Notes under the pieces: generated by a model
Told to the model about the DNA's origin: nothing
Seen by the model: only the letters and a program-made list of their open reading frames with translations
The model's database searches: none
Translations under genes and position numbers: made by a program
In this document: positions 1 through 8,480 of the stretch, piece after piece
Layout: each line of letters begins with the position of its first letter
Position numbering within the stretch: the stretch's first letter is position 1
From: Calditrichota bacterium
GTDB taxonomy: Bacteria > Calditrichota > Calditrichia > Calditrichales > Calditrichaceae
DNA length: 36,598 nucleotides
Assembly (NCBI GenBank): GCA_013151275.1
Contig: JAADIP010000211.1
Span: forward strand, 1 to 36,598
Direction of reading: 5' to 3'

Positions 1-2
1 GG

Positions 3-929
3 CATGGCAACCTGGCGGAACGCGCTCTTAAACCGGTTATTCCGCCGGCGGAAGATTTCCCCTACACCATTCGCATTGTATCCGAAATTCTTGAATCCAA
101 CGGTTCTTCGTCAATGGCGACGGTCTGCGCCGGATCGATGGCGTTAATGGCGGCGGGCGTTCCCGTAAAGAGTCCGGTTGCCGGAATTGCCATGGGATTG
201 ATCAAAGAAGACGACAACATCGCCATTCTGTCGGATATTTTAGGCGATGAGGATCATCTCGGAGACATGGACTTTAAGGTCGCCGGTACGGAAAAGGGCA
301 TTACCGCCGTGCAGATGGATATTAAAATCGACGGTATTTCGGAAGAAATAATGGCTTCGGCTTTGCAGCAGGCGCATGAAGGACGCCTCCACATAATGCA
401 GAAAATGAACGAGACCATAGACAAGCCGCGTCCCGAAATCAGCAAATGGGCTCCGAAGATTATCGAAATACAGGTGCCTGTGGATAAAATCGGTTTGATT
501 ATCGGACCGGGCGGAAAGACCATCCGCAGCATTATCGAAGAATCCGGAAACGAAATCGATATTAATATTGACGAAACCGGCAGGGTAACGGTCGCTTCTC
601 CCGATACGGAAGCCGCCGATAAAGCTAAAAAAATAATCCTCTCCATGATAGAAGAACCTATTATCGGCAAGGCTTATCGCGGAATCGTCAAGCGGGTTAA
701 GGATTTTGGCTGTTTTGTGGAATTTTTGCCGGGTCGCGAAGGAATGGTTCATATTTCGGAATTGGATGTTCAACGCACTAACCGCGTGACCGATGTGGTA
801 AAAGAGGGCGACGAGATCGATGTTGTTATTACAAAAATTGATCCCACCGGTAAAATTGCTCTTAGCCGTAAAGCCTTTTTGCACCGAAAGATGAAACAAG
901 AAAAACCAAGTTACAGGAAAAATTACTGA
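3..929 (+). CDS. pnp: Polynucleotide phosphorylase, C-terminal part (5' end outside window)
   Basis: PNPase is a phosphorolytic 3'-5' exoribonuclease that degrades mRNA to nucleoside diphosphates. The open frame runs from the window edge with no start codon; the first visible residues ([15 protein letters not shown], then [14 protein letters not shown]) are the hallmark of the second RNase PH domain. The end of that domain is followed by a KH domain around nt 465-640 ([15 protein letters not shown]) and an S1 RNA-binding domain around nt 655-860 ([15 protein letters not shown]...GMVHISEL). The S1 domain is followed by only a short basic tail. It heads a co-directional operon: the M16 peptidase gene starts 13 nt after the stop. 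Identity is certain; only the N-terminal half is missing. Confidence 0.97.
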   Translation, partial: HGNLAERALKPVIPPAEDFPYTIRIVSEILESNGSSSMATVCAGSMALMAAGVPVKSPVAGIAMGLIKEDDNIAILSDILGDEDHLGDMDFKVAGTEKGITAVQMDIKIDGISEEIMASALQQAHEGRLHIMQKMNETIDKPRPEISKWAPKIIEIQVPVDKIGLIIGPGGKTIRSIIEESGNEIDINIDETGRVTVASPDTEAADKAKKIILSMIEEPIIGKAYRGIVKRVKDFGCFVEFLPGREGMVHISELDVQRTNRVTDVVKEGDEIDVVITKIDPTGKIALSRKAFLHRKMKQEKPSYRKNY

Positions 930-942
930 TTCAGTAATTATA

Positions 943-2175
943 ATGGATCAGAATATTAAAAAAACAGTTTTTTCCGATGGACTCACCGTGATAAGCGAAC
1001 AAATTCCCGCGGTGAGATCCATTTCAATCGGAGTTTGGGTTAAGACCGGCTCCCGTTATGAACACATTGAAAATAACGGCGTCGCCCATTTCATTGAACA
1101 TCTGGTTTTTAAAGGAACAAAAAAGCGCTCTTCACTTCAAATAGCCCGTTCGTTGGAAGACCTCGGCGGAAGTTTAAACGCCTATACCAGTAAAGAGATA
1201 ACCAATTTTTACGCTTTTGCTCTGGACAGCCATCTTCCCGTGTGTGTGAATGTTTTAGCCGATCTGATCTGCAATCCGCTTTTCAGGGAAAAAGATATCG
1301 AAAAAGAGAAACAGGTTATCTTTGAAGAAATCAGTTCGGTTAAGGATACTCCCGACGAATACATTTACGATCTCTTTCAGGAAAAACTCTTTCCCGAAGA
1401 TTCTTTGGGACTTCCCATTTTAGGCGTGCCGGAGATAATCGAAAAACTCACTTCAAAGGACGTGCTCTCATTCTGGAAACGCTTTTACACGCCGGACAAT
1501 ATGGTTATCGCTGCCGCCGGAAATCTGGATCACGAAAAATTGCTGAAACTGGTTGAACGTTATTTCCATTTTGAACAAAAAGGAACGAGGGTAAAATTTA
1601 AAAAACCTGTGGCGGCGAACGAAGTAAACCTGCAGATTCGCGAACCCTTTAATCAGGCTCATATTATTGCGGGTATCGAAGGACTTTCTTACAAATCCGA
1701 AGACCGTTACGATTTGATCGCCTTGAATTCCTATTTGGGCGCCGGAATGAGTTCGCGCCTGTTTCAGACCATCCGCGAACATCACGGACTTGCCTATACC
1801 GTATATTCGAGCGTGGATTTTTTCAGAGACACGGGGATTTTCAGCTTTTACATGGGCACCGACAGGAAAAAGCGCGGCAAGGCTTTGAATTTATTATTTA
1901 AGGAAATCAAGAAAGTTACCGAAAACCGAATAAGTGAAAGCATAGTGGCAAGAATACGAGAGCAATTAAAAGGTCATTTGTTATTGGGTTTGGAAAGCAC
2001 GTCGCGCAGAATGTCGCGTCTGGCAAAAAATGAAATCTATTTTGGAAGACAGATACCCATCTCCGAAATGATCGACCACATTGACGCCATAACAGCGGAA
2101 CGCCTTTTGATTTTAGCCCGAAGTTTATTTAATGTTGATAAGTTTAATATAATTCAGATGAGTTCGGATGCTTAA
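943..2175 (+). CDS. M16 family zinc metallopeptidase (processing-peptidase/MlpA-like)
   Basis: A 410-residue single-chain M16B peptidase, the usual length for bacterial MlpA/PqqL-type and mitochondrial-processing-peptidase-like enzymes. The inverted zinc motif HFIEH (H49, E52, H53) is intact and the distal ligand E129 lies in VIFEEISSVKDTPDEY, at the expected 76-residue spacing, so the protein should be catalytically active. The second half carries the R/Y substrate-binding region (GAGMSSRLFQTIREHHGLAYTVYS). No signal peptide is seen, so a cytoplasmic site is likely. The gene lies 13 nt after pnp and overlaps the next gene by 8 nt. A pnp-M16 peptidase neighbourhood is also known in Bacillus (pnpA-ylxY-mlpA). 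The physiological substrate cannot be told from sequence. Confidence 0.93.
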   Translation: MDQNIKKTVFSDGLTVISEQIPAVRSISIGVWVKTGSRYEHIENNGVAHFIEHLVFKGTKKRSSLQIARSLEDLGGSLNAYTSKEITNFYAFALDSHLPVCVNVLADLICNPLFREKDIEKEKQVIFEEISSVKDTPDEYIYDLFQEKLFPEDSLGLPILGVPEIIEKLTSKDVLSFWKRFYTPDNMVIAAAGNLDHEKLLKLVERYFHFEQKGTRVKFKKPVAANEVNLQIREPFNQAHIIAGIEGLSYKSEDRYDLIALNSYLGAGMSSRLFQTIREHHGLAYTVYSSVDFFRDTGIFSFYMGTDRKKRGKALNLLFKEIKKVTENRISESIVARIREQLKGHLLLGLESTSRRMSRLAKNEIYFGRQIPISEMIDHIDAITAERLLILARSLFNVDKFNIIQMSSDA

Positions 2176-3292
2176 TGTTGGAATTGTAAAAGAATTGAGA
2201 CCTTATGAGAGCCGCGTGATGATTACGCCGGAAGGAGTAGGCGTTTTGGTTCGCAACGGTTTAACCGTTTTCGTGGAAAACGGCGCAGGCGAAAATTGCG
2301 GCTTCGGCGATTTACAATACGAAAGAGCCGGCGCGATAATTCTTCCTACCATGGAAAAGGTGCTTCAAAAAGCCAGACTTATCATTCAGGTGCAAGCCCC
2401 GCATCCCGTCCAGTTTGAATTGCTCGACGAGTCGCACATTCTTATTTCGTTCATGAATTTAGTGCATCAGGCTGATCGGCTTTCGGCGTTAGTTAAAACA
2501 AAAAGCACATTTATCAGCGCCGAATTATTGCAGGATTCCGAAGGCAAATATCCTCTTTTGATCGGAATGAGCGAAATTGCCGGAAAGATGGCGGTTTTTT
2601 TAGCCGCCATGCTGCTAACAGACCCCGAAGGCGGAAAAGGAAAACTTTTAAGCAAAACCGAATTTTCCAAGCCGTCGGTTATTACCATTGTCGGCGCCGG
2701 AACCGTCGGACGCACGGTGGCTTTGTCCGCCTTCCGGAACGGAGCCAAAGTCAATCTGCTTACGTTAAAACCGGAAAAATTGGATCAGTTAAAAGAGGAT
2801 TTGCACGATATTCCCGTCTATGCCTATTCGGAAGAATTGCTTAGGGAGCTCTTGCCGCAAACTGATGTGCTGATCGTGGCGATCCATTCTCTCAAAAAAG
2901 AATTCGACATCAAAATCACGCGTGAAATGATCGGCTTAATGGAGAAGGGAAGCGTTCTTATCGATATTTCGGTAGCCGAGGCTAATGTGGTGGAAACTTC
3001 GCATATCACCAATCACGATCAACCGACCTTTATAGTGGACGGAATTGTTCATTACTGTGTTCCGAACATTGCGGCTTTGGTGCCTCAAACGGCAAGCCGG
3101 GTATTGACCAAAAAACTGCTGCCCTATGTTAAGCTTTTGGCGTTAAAAGACCTGAAAGACGCCCTGCTGGAAGAACCGGGACTGATACCGGCGATCGGCA
3201 TTTACAAGGGCAAAATTACCAATCGTTTAATAGCCGATTATTACAAACAGGATTTTTACAACATCTTTGAACTTTTGGAATTGAATATTTAA
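2168..3292 (+). CDS. Alanine dehydrogenase/PNT-family protein with altered active site
   Basis: A 374-residue homologue of alanine dehydrogenase (L-alanine to pyruvate and ammonia with NAD+). It shows the N-terminal AlaDh/PNT domain (VGIVKELRPYESRVMITPEGV), the linker MSEIAGKMA, and a Rossmann NAD site (IVGAGTVGRTVAL). The fold and nucleotide site look sound. Compared by eye with the Mycobacterium tuberculosis enzyme, substrate-binding Arg15 is kept (R16), but catalytic Lys75 is Gln (in IQVQAP), His96 is Asn (N97 in SFMNL) and Asp270 is Ala (A270 in DISVAEAN). It is therefore likely not a standard alanine dehydrogenase; a role as a divergent oxidoreductase or binding protein is inference. It overlaps the M16 gene by 8 nt and is followed after 3 nt by the deacetylase. 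Confidence 0.82.
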   Translation: MLNVGIVKELRPYESRVMITPEGVGVLVRNGLTVFVENGAGENCGFGDLQYERAGAIILPTMEKVLQKARLIIQVQAPHPVQFELLDESHILISFMNLVHQADRLSALVKTKSTFISAELLQDSEGKYPLLIGMSEIAGKMAVFLAAMLLTDPEGGKGKLLSKTEFSKPSVITIVGAGTVGRTVALSAFRNGAKVNLLTLKPEKLDQLKEDLHDIPVYAYSEELLRELLPQTDVLIVAIHSLKKEFDIKITREMIGLMEKGSVLIDISVAEANVVETSHITNHDQPTFIVDGIVHYCVPNIAALVPQTASRVLTKKLLPYVKLLALKDLKDALLEEPGLIPAIGIYKGKITNRLIADYYKQDFYNIFELLELNI

Positions 3293-3295
3293 GCC

Positions 3296-4096
3296 ATGCA
3301 GGCTCTTAAAATCCCCATAATCAATTATCACAAAGTCGATTCCCGATCGGATATCGGGATTACCGCCAGACACCCGCGGAAATTTACCGAAGATTTGCAG
3401 ATTATCCGCGATTTGGGATTTAAACCCATTACGTTTGTCGATTTGCTCGATAAGCGTGAATTGCCGGACAAACCTGTTATTATCACCTTTGACGACGGCT
3501 ACAAATCGGTCATTGATCGGGCGTTTCCGATTATGGAGCGTTTTGAATTCCCCGGAGTTGTTTTTGTTCCCACCGACTACATCGGAAAAACAAATGACTG
3601 GGATGTGCAATTCGGAAACAGGAAATTTGAACACCTCTCCGCAGCGGAGCTTGTCTTTTTAAAAAATCACGGTTTTGAAATCGGCTCCCACGGATGCTCG
3701 CACCGATCGTTTGTCGGAATGGGAACGGACCTGCTTTCCTTTGAATTAAGCGAAAGCAAAAAAGTTCTGGAAACGTTGCTCGGGACCGCCGTTTATTCCG
3801 TCAGCTATCCTTTCGGTCGCTTCAACCGCCTGGTTTTGAATTTAACCAAGAAATCCGGTTACCGCTTCGGAGCGGCGGCGCTTTATTTTTCCGGCAACGA
3901 AAAGTTTAACGGTTTTACGAATCTGACTTTTCGCAGATTTAATGTGTATCGTCCGGATTCTCCGAAAACATTGAAGAAGAAATTGGAAGGCGCTTTAAAC
4001 ACTCCTGTCGCTTACCGCGACTGGCTTATTCAAAAAGGGAGTCTGGCTACCATTCTCTGGCAGAAAATGTTTAAACAGGGGAGCGTTGCGCAATGA
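3296..4096 (+). CDS. Polysaccharide deacetylase family protein (NodB domain)
   Basis: A 266-residue carbohydrate esterase family 4 protein that would remove N- or O-acetyl groups from a cell-wall or surface glycan. Motif 1 is ITFDDGYKSV (catalytic D66 and metal-binding D67), motif 2 is SHGCSHRSF (metal ligands H132 and H136), and the motif 3 region is SYPFGRFN. The N-terminus (PIINYHKV) is typical of the family. No signal peptide or membrane anchor is visible, which is unusual for an enzyme on an extracellular polymer, although a cytoplasmic or leaderless form is possible. It lies in the pnp operon and overlaps the cytochrome gene by ATGA. In Bacillus a deacetylase-like gene (ylxY) also lies beside pnp. 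Substrate unknown. Confidence 0.9.
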   Translation: MQALKIPIINYHKVDSRSDIGITARHPRKFTEDLQIIRDLGFKPITFVDLLDKRELPDKPVIITFDDGYKSVIDRAFPIMERFEFPGVVFVPTDYIGKTNDWDVQFGNRKFEHLSAAELVFLKNHGFEIGSHGCSHRSFVGMGTDLLSFELSESKKVLETLLGTAVYSVSYPFGRFNRLVLNLTKKSGYRFGAAALYFSGNEKFNGFTNLTFRRFNVYRPDSPKTLKKKLEGALNTPVAYRDWLIQKGSLATILWQKMFKQGSVAQ

Positions 4097-4440
4097 TTTC
4101 GCCGGCAATCCGCAAATGGACGCCCTTTGTGGCTTTAATGCTGATAGTTCTTTTTGCCACCGCCTATCTTTTGTTCTCCGGGCAAAAAAGCGCATATCGT
4201 CCGGGTAGTGATAATCCGGTTACGATTTACAAAGAGGCTTGCTCTGCTTGTCACGGTCAAAGCGGAAAGAGTAGTAATTTGTTCTATCCCGATCTGGACA
4301 ATAAAACGCATTCAATTGAAGAAGTTACGAAAATCATCAAAAACGGCGGGTTATTTATGCCTGCCTTTCCGAAGATTAAAGGCGACACCTTGTCAAAATT
4401 AGCCCGTTATGTGACCGACAAACAGTTTCTTAAACGATAA
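4093..4440 (+). CDS. Small membrane-anchored c-type cytochrome
   Basis: A 115-residue monohaem cytochrome c. Residues about 11-29 form one hydrophobic segment (signal anchor), so the haem domain should sit on the periplasmic side. The haem-binding motif is CSACH (C50, C53, H54) and the likely distal axial ligand is M89 in GGLFMPAFPKI. This is a class I single-haem fold as found in electron carriers to oxidases or other periplasmic reductases; its partner is not in the window. The start overlaps the stop of the deacetylase gene (ATGA). The stop lies 2 nt from the stop of the convergent histidine kinase gene, with no visible terminator between them. Confidence 0.9.
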   Translation: MISPAIRKWTPFVALMLIVLFATAYLLFSGQKSAYRPGSDNPVTIYKEACSACHGQSGKSSNLFYPDLDNKTHSIEEVTKIIKNGGLFMPAFPKIKGDTLSKLARYVTDKQFLKR

Positions 4441-4442
4441 AC

Positions 4443-6890
4443 TTATCTGATTTTTTTTATCCACTTTTCCAACAATTTGTACAAATCATCGGGTTTGATA
4501 GGTTTGGAAATATAATCGTCCATTCCGGCGGCAAGACATTTCTCCTTGTCTCCTTTCATGGCATGGGCGGTCATGGCAATGATCGGTATGTGTTTTTTCC
4601 CGGCAAATTTATTGCGAAGCTTTTGCGCGGCTTCAAAACCGTCCATCACGGGCATCTGAACATCCATCAGAATAATGTCGTAGTGTTGGCGAAGCGCCGC
4701 TTTTAAAGCCTCCTTTCCGTTATTGACCACATCCACCGAGTAGTTCTTTTTTTCCAGAATTTTGGTTGCAACCTTTTGATTAATAAGATTGTCTTCCGCC
4801 AACAGTATCCGTACGCCGTTACGGATTTGTTCTTCAATGGTATGGGCGGTAATAAATTGTTCCTCGCACGGCGAAGTATCTTCTTTATGTTGTTGAAGAA
4901 CATTGACTATGGTATTAAACAGATGCGATTGCTTAACGGGTTTTACAAGGTATGCCTTGCATCCCAGGTCTTTCAGGCGGCTGACGTCGCCTCTCTGCCC
5001 GAGAGAGGTAAGGACAATGATATTCGTGCCGTTTATTTCGGGGTCGTTTAAAATCCTGCGTGCCGTCTCCTCGCCGTCAATTCCGGGCATCTGCATATCG
5101 AGCAATACAACCGGAAACGGATCGTTGGCTTTTTGGGCGGATTTTAATAATTCAATTCCCTTGTGACCGTTATCGCACGATACCGGTCTGAAGTTCCAGT
5201 TTTGAAGAATCTGAGTCAGAATAAAGCGGTTGGTTCTGTTATCATCGATAATTAAAATATGTAAGTTGTGAATTTCTTCAATATCGAGTAAACTTTGCCG
5301 CGGCTTGATGGTGCCCGGCTTTAAGACGACATTAAAATAAAAAGTGCTTCCCTTGCCCGTTTCGCTTTCCACCCAAATGTTTCCGCCCATCATCTCGGTA
5401 AGTTTTTTGGAAATGGAAAGCCCGAGACCGGTGCCCCCGTACTTTCTGGTCGTGGAGCCGTCAGCCTGAATGAATTCGTCAAAAATAACCTTCGCTTTGC
5501 TTTTGGGTATTCCGATGCCCGTGTCTCTTACCGAAAACAGAATATCCACTTTGTCGGAAGTGAATTTGTTTAATTTTGCCTGAACAACAATTTCGCCTTT
5601 GTGAGTGAATTTTATTGCATTACTGACCAAATTTGTCAATATCTGGCGCAGCCTTCCCGGATCGCCGATCAAATTCGAAGGGATTTCCGGATCAATAAAT
5701 ACCGCCAATTCCAGTCCTTTCTCGTCGGCTTTGTGCGCAAGACCTTCAATTGTGGTTTCGACCATGGTTCTTACGTCAAATTCTTCTTTGGTCAGGTCTA
5801 ATTTTCCGGCTTCAATTTTGGAAAAATCCAGAATGTCGTTAATAAGGGTCAAAAGTCCGTAAGCGCTTTCTTTGATGGTGGATAAAAAGTCGTGTTGTTC
5901 TTCGTTCAATTCCGTATCGAGCAAAAGCTCGGTTAAACCGATTACGGCATTCATGGGCGTGCGGATTTCGTGACTCATGTTTGCAAGAAATTCGCTTTTG
6001 AATTTGCTCGCTCTCTCGGCGATTTCTCTGCTTTTGCGCTCTTTTTCCAAAAGGCGGGCGTTTTCCATGGCAATTGCCGCCTGACGACTTATGATCGTCA
6101 ATAATTGAAGATCGTCCGGATTAAACTGGTTTAATCCCCGCTTAAGAAATACAATAACCCCGGTGGCTTTGTTGTTTATTATCAACGGCGCGCCGATCAT
6201 CGACTCGTCAATCGGTTTTTCATTGGGCAGATAGTAAACGTCCGGATGATTTTTAACGTCGTTGCAGATAATAGGTTTTTTTGTGCGGAAAATTTTACCG
6301 ATAATTCCGTTCTTTACGGAAATTTTATAATTGGAAACCATTTCGTTCATTTTAAATGTTTTATCCGAAAAGACAGGAACTAAAAACTCTCTGTTATCAT
6401 CCACCCAATAAATTTGATAGGCTTCGTGATAAAAAAGTTCTTTAAAACACTCTCCGATCGCCAGACCGACTTCCTCGACATTTTGGCTCAGGTATATTTT
6501 TTCGGATGCCTTGAAAATGGCGTCAAAATATTTTTTCCAGCTCTTTTCGTTTAAATTATGCCCATCAATCGCTAACGGTTCGTTTTGATTTTCGGCTTGA
6601 GCGCCGTTAAAGGAAAAACCGTTTTCAGAGCTAATGAGACCGAAAGAGCCGGAGTCCTTATCATAAAACACCTGCATATCGGAAAATGATACGCTGGCGT
6701 CTCCGTGCTCCGTGTTGATGCGAATAGTAATTTTACCGGTCGGGTATGTCTCCGTGTTATCCTTAATGGTCTTTTGATGTGAATTCTTTTGAGCAATCCG
6801 ATCGAATAAGTTTTTTAAAGAAGGATCTGTCATTAAAAATTTAACAGGCTCCTGTGTGTCATTTTTACTTTCAGAATCACCCTTTTTCAT
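4443..6890 (-). CDS. Soluble hybrid sensor histidine kinase: GAF, HisKA, HATPase, two receiver domains
   Basis: A cytoplasmic hybrid two-component kinase of 815 residues with no transmembrane segment. From the chosen start: an uncharacterised region of about 125 residues, a GAF domain (about 126-278), HisKA with phospho-acceptor H307 ([13 protein letters not shown]), a HATPase_c domain with N box (NLVSNAIKF), G1 (DTGIGI) and G2 (GGTGLGLSI), then two receiver domains with phospho-acceptors D598 ([11 protein letters not shown]) and D743 ([11 protein letters not shown]). All phosphorelay residues are present. The frame is open upstream to a TTG at 6932, but the ATG at 6890 has GAGG 6 nt before it and is preferred. 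The GAF domain is the only recognisable sensor; ligand and output partner are unknown. It is convergent with the cytochrome gene and divergent from nfo. Confidence 0.95.
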   Translation of the reverse strand: MKKGDSESKNDTQEPVKFLMTDPSLKNLFDRIAQKNSHQKTIKDNTETYPTGKITIRINTEHGDASVSFSDMQVFYDKDSGSFGLISSENGFSFNGAQAENQNEPLAIDGHNLNEKSWKKYFDAIFKASEKIYLSQNVEEVGLAIGECFKELFYHEAYQIYWVDDNREFLVPVFSDKTFKMNEMVSNYKISVKNGIIGKIFRTKKPIICNDVKNHPDVYYLPNEKPIDESMIGAPLIINNKATGVIVFLKRGLNQFNPDDLQLLTIISRQAAIAMENARLLEKERKSREIAERASKFKSEFLANMSHEIRTPMNAVIGLTELLLDTELNEEQHDFLSTIKESAYGLLTLINDILDFSKIEAGKLDLTKEEFDVRTMVETTIEGLAHKADEKGLELAVFIDPEIPSNLIGDPGRLRQILTNLVSNAIKFTHKGEIVVQAKLNKFTSDKVDILFSVRDTGIGIPKSKAKVIFDEFIQADGSTTRKYGGTGLGLSISKKLTEMMGGNIWVESETGKGSTFYFNVVLKPGTIKPRQSLLDIEEIHNLHILIIDDNRTNRFILTQILQNWNFRPVSCDNGHKGIELLKSAQKANDPFPVVLLDMQMPGIDGEETARRILNDPEINGTNIIVLTSLGQRGDVSRLKDLGCKAYLVKPVKQSHLFNTIVNVLQQHKEDTSPCEEQFITAHTIEEQIRNGVRILLAEDNLINQKVATKILEKKNYSVDVVNNGKEALKAALRQHYDIILMDVQMPVMDGFEAAQKLRNKFAGKKHIPIIAMTAHAMKGDKEKCLAAGMDDYISKPIKPDDLYKLLEKWIKKIR

Positions 6891-7058
6891 GAAGAACCTC
6901 AATTTTAACTTTTTTGTTTTTAATCTGCGCAATTTATTAAATTATGTCGATTCCCGGCGGAATCAACACCTTTATTATCGAATAAAAATAATCAGACTTA
7001 AACTCTGATTATTTATTTGTTAAAAAAGAAATATTTAGTGAAAACAGGAGTTTGCTTT

Positions 7059-7901
7059 ATGAAAGTCGGTTGTCATGTTTCAATTGCCGGTAACATCTGG
7101 GAGTGTTTCGAAAGAGCGGAATCGGTAAAATGCGAGGTCTTCCAGATTTTTACTCAAAATCAGCGTCAATGGAAATCGGTGCAATACAGCGAGGATGATG
7201 TTAACCGCTTCCGCGAACTCAGAACAAAAGGCAAATACAAAAACGTTCCTTTAATCGCTCACGCTTCGTATCTTATCAATCTTTGCGCGGAGGATCCCGA
7301 AAAACTGGAGAAATCCCGCTCGGCATTTGTCGAAGAACTAAAGCGCTGTGATATTCTCGGAATCGAGTATCTGGTCATTCATCCCGGCAGCCACGGAAGT
7401 AAAGGAGAAGAATGGGGAGTTAACGCTGTTGCCGAAACGTTAAACCTGTGTATGGAGCAATACATGCCCAAAGTGCAAATTTTACTGGAAACCACGGCGG
7501 GTCAGGGCAGCAACCTGGGATACAAATTTGAACACTTAAGGGACATTATCGGACTGGTCAACCGTTCGGACGGGATGGGCGTCTGCATAGATACCTGTCA
7601 TATCTGGGCGGCTGGGTATCCGTTGGATGATGCGGACAGTATTGAAACAACTTTAAATGAGGTACGGGAGATTCTCGGGTTTAACCGGGTTAAAGTCTGG
7701 CATTTTAACGACTCTTTAAAAGAAAGGGGAAGTAAGCGCGACCGCCACGCTCCCCTGGGCGAAGGAATGATCGGATTGGAAGCTTTTTCTTATCTGATGA
7801 ATTACGATTCCTTTAAAGAACATCCGGCGATACTGGAAATTCCCGGAGGAACGGAGAAGTTCGCCGAAAACATCGCCTTATTGAAAAGCCTGAGGAAATA
7901 A
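7059..7901 (+). CDS. nfo: Endonuclease IV (apurinic/apyrimidinic endonuclease)
   Basis: Nfo cleaves DNA 5' of abasic sites and removes 3'-blocking groups in base-excision repair. The 280-residue protein is near the length of the E. coli enzyme (285). All metal-ligand motifs of the three-zinc TIM barrel are visible in order: HASYLIN, VIHPGSH, LLETTAGQG, CIDTCHIWAAGY, WHFNDS, DRHAPLGEG and ILEIPGG. The frame extends upstream to a TTG at 7017, but the ATG at 7059 has AGGAG 8 nt before it and gives the canonical N-terminus MKVGCHVSIAGN. The gene stands alone, divergent from the histidine kinase. Its downstream flank is the repeat-rich region before dnaA, with no ordinary terminator. Confidence 0.97.
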   Translation: MKVGCHVSIAGNIWECFERAESVKCEVFQIFTQNQRQWKSVQYSEDDVNRFRELRTKGKYKNVPLIAHASYLINLCAEDPEKLEKSRSAFVEELKRCDILGIEYLVIHPGSHGSKGEEWGVNAVAETLNLCMEQYMPKVQILLETTAGQGSNLGYKFEHLRDIIGLVNRSDGMGVCIDTCHIWAAGYPLDDADSIETTLNEVREILGFNRVKVWHFNDSLKERGSKRDRHAPLGEGMIGLEAFSYLMNYDSFKEHPAILEIPGGTEKFAENIALLKSLRK

Positions 7902-7989
7902 AAAAGGATACGGAACAAACTCTCTTAATTTGTTGAAAAAGATTCGAAAGAAAAAAGCTCCGCCCATCTGCAGTAAAAATAAACACCAT

Positions 7990-8020
7990 GCACACAAAGA
8001 ATTCACAAAGCGCACGGAGA
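7990..8020 (+). repeat. 31-nt direct repeat, copy 1
   Basis: Identical over 31 nt to positions 8312-8342. It starts GCACACAAAGAATTC and ends GCGCACGGAGA. It marks the left end of the first of two repeat modules. Confidence 0.9.
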
Positions 8021-8070
8021 TTAAATTGAATTTAAAATTAAAATGTGTCCGTTCTAAAAAGTTCTGAAAC

Positions 8071-8160
8071 TGTCATTTCGATGAGCGTAGCGAAGAGAAA
8101 TCTTTTGTTTTTGTCAGTGTTAAAAGATTTCTCTCCCGCATTGGCGGGATCGAAATGACA
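8071..8160. repeat. Large imperfect inverted repeat (intergenic palindromic element)
   Basis: The outer arms TGTCATTTCGAT and ATCGAAATGACA are perfectly complementary, and so are the inner arms GAGAAATCTTTT and AAAAGATTTCTC. Between outer and inner arms the two sides differ: the left has GAGCGTAGCGAA-type sequence and the right a small hairpin, CCCGC-ATTG-GCGGG. The loop is about 16 nt. Similar TGTCATTTCGA...GAGAAATCT elements are widespread in intergenic regions of environmental bacterial genomes (recognised from memory). It sits inside repeat module 1 and absent from module 2, so it looks inserted. It could fold in RNA from either strand. Confidence 0.85.
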
Positions 8161-8200
8161 GAACAAAGATCTTATAGAGAATCAGAGAATTAAGATGAAA

Positions 8201-8294
8201 ACAAATTCTCTTGTTTTAAAGGCTAAAAATTAAAAATGACCTTAATTTTATCAGCGACATCAGCGCAATCAGCTTAATCTGCGGTCATCTGTGG
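8201..8294 (+). repeat. Right part of repeat module 1
   Basis: Contains an ACAAATTCTC-TGTTTTAAAG-GCTAAAAAT stretch followed by TCAGCGCAATCAGCTTAATC and TGCGGTCATCTGTGG. The same order of motifs recurs, diverged, at 8369-8480. Confidence 0.7.
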
Positions 8295-8311
8295 AGAATA
8301 ATAACCACAGA

Positions 8312-8342
8312 GCACACAAAGAATTCACAAAGCGCACGGAGA
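8312..8342 (+). repeat. 31-nt direct repeat, copy 2
   Basis: Second exact copy of the 31-nt block at 7990-8020. It begins repeat module 2, which has no inverted-repeat insert. Confidence 0.9.
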
Positions 8343-8419
8343 AAAATAAATTAGAAATTACAATTAAAACAAATTCTCCTAATTTTAAGCGTTAAAAATC
8401 AAAAAAACCCTCCACTAGA

Positions 8420-8480
8420 TCAGCGCAATCTGTGTAATCAGCTTAATCTGCGGTCAAATCTGCGGTCATCTGCGGTCATT
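8420..8480 (+). repeat. Right part of repeat module 2, with short tandem CTGCGGTCA units, running into dnaA
   Basis: TCAGCGCAATC-TGTGTAATCA-GCTTAATCTGCGGTCAA is followed by two further TCTGCGGTCAT units. The last unit covers positions 8476-8478, which read on the minus strand are the TGA stop of dnaA. Confidence 0.75.

Larger units (their letters stand above)
7902..8475. other. Repeat-rich gene-free region between convergent nfo and dnaA
   Basis: This 574-nt stretch holds no plausible gene. It consists of two diverged copies of one module. Each copy has, in order, a 31-nt block (positions 7990 and 8312), an AT-rich stretch with an ACAAATTCTC motif (8201 and 8369), and a block reading roughly TCAGCGCAATC...GCTTAATCTGCGGTCA (about 8259 and 8420). 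The first copy is interrupted by a large inverted repeat (8071-8160). The last units run into the dnaA stop codon. No rho-independent terminator of ordinary form is seen, so the inverted repeat may be the transcription barrier between the convergent genes; that is inference. Confidence 0.8.

Noticed and set aside
240..899. 219-codon minus-strand frame opposite pnp
   Set aside because: Antisense to unmistakable PNPase; no motif and no ribosome site.
7902..8475. CRISPR array in the repeat region before dnaA
   Set aside because: Only two copies of the 31-nt repeat exist, about 290 nt apart, without regular short spacers or cas genes.
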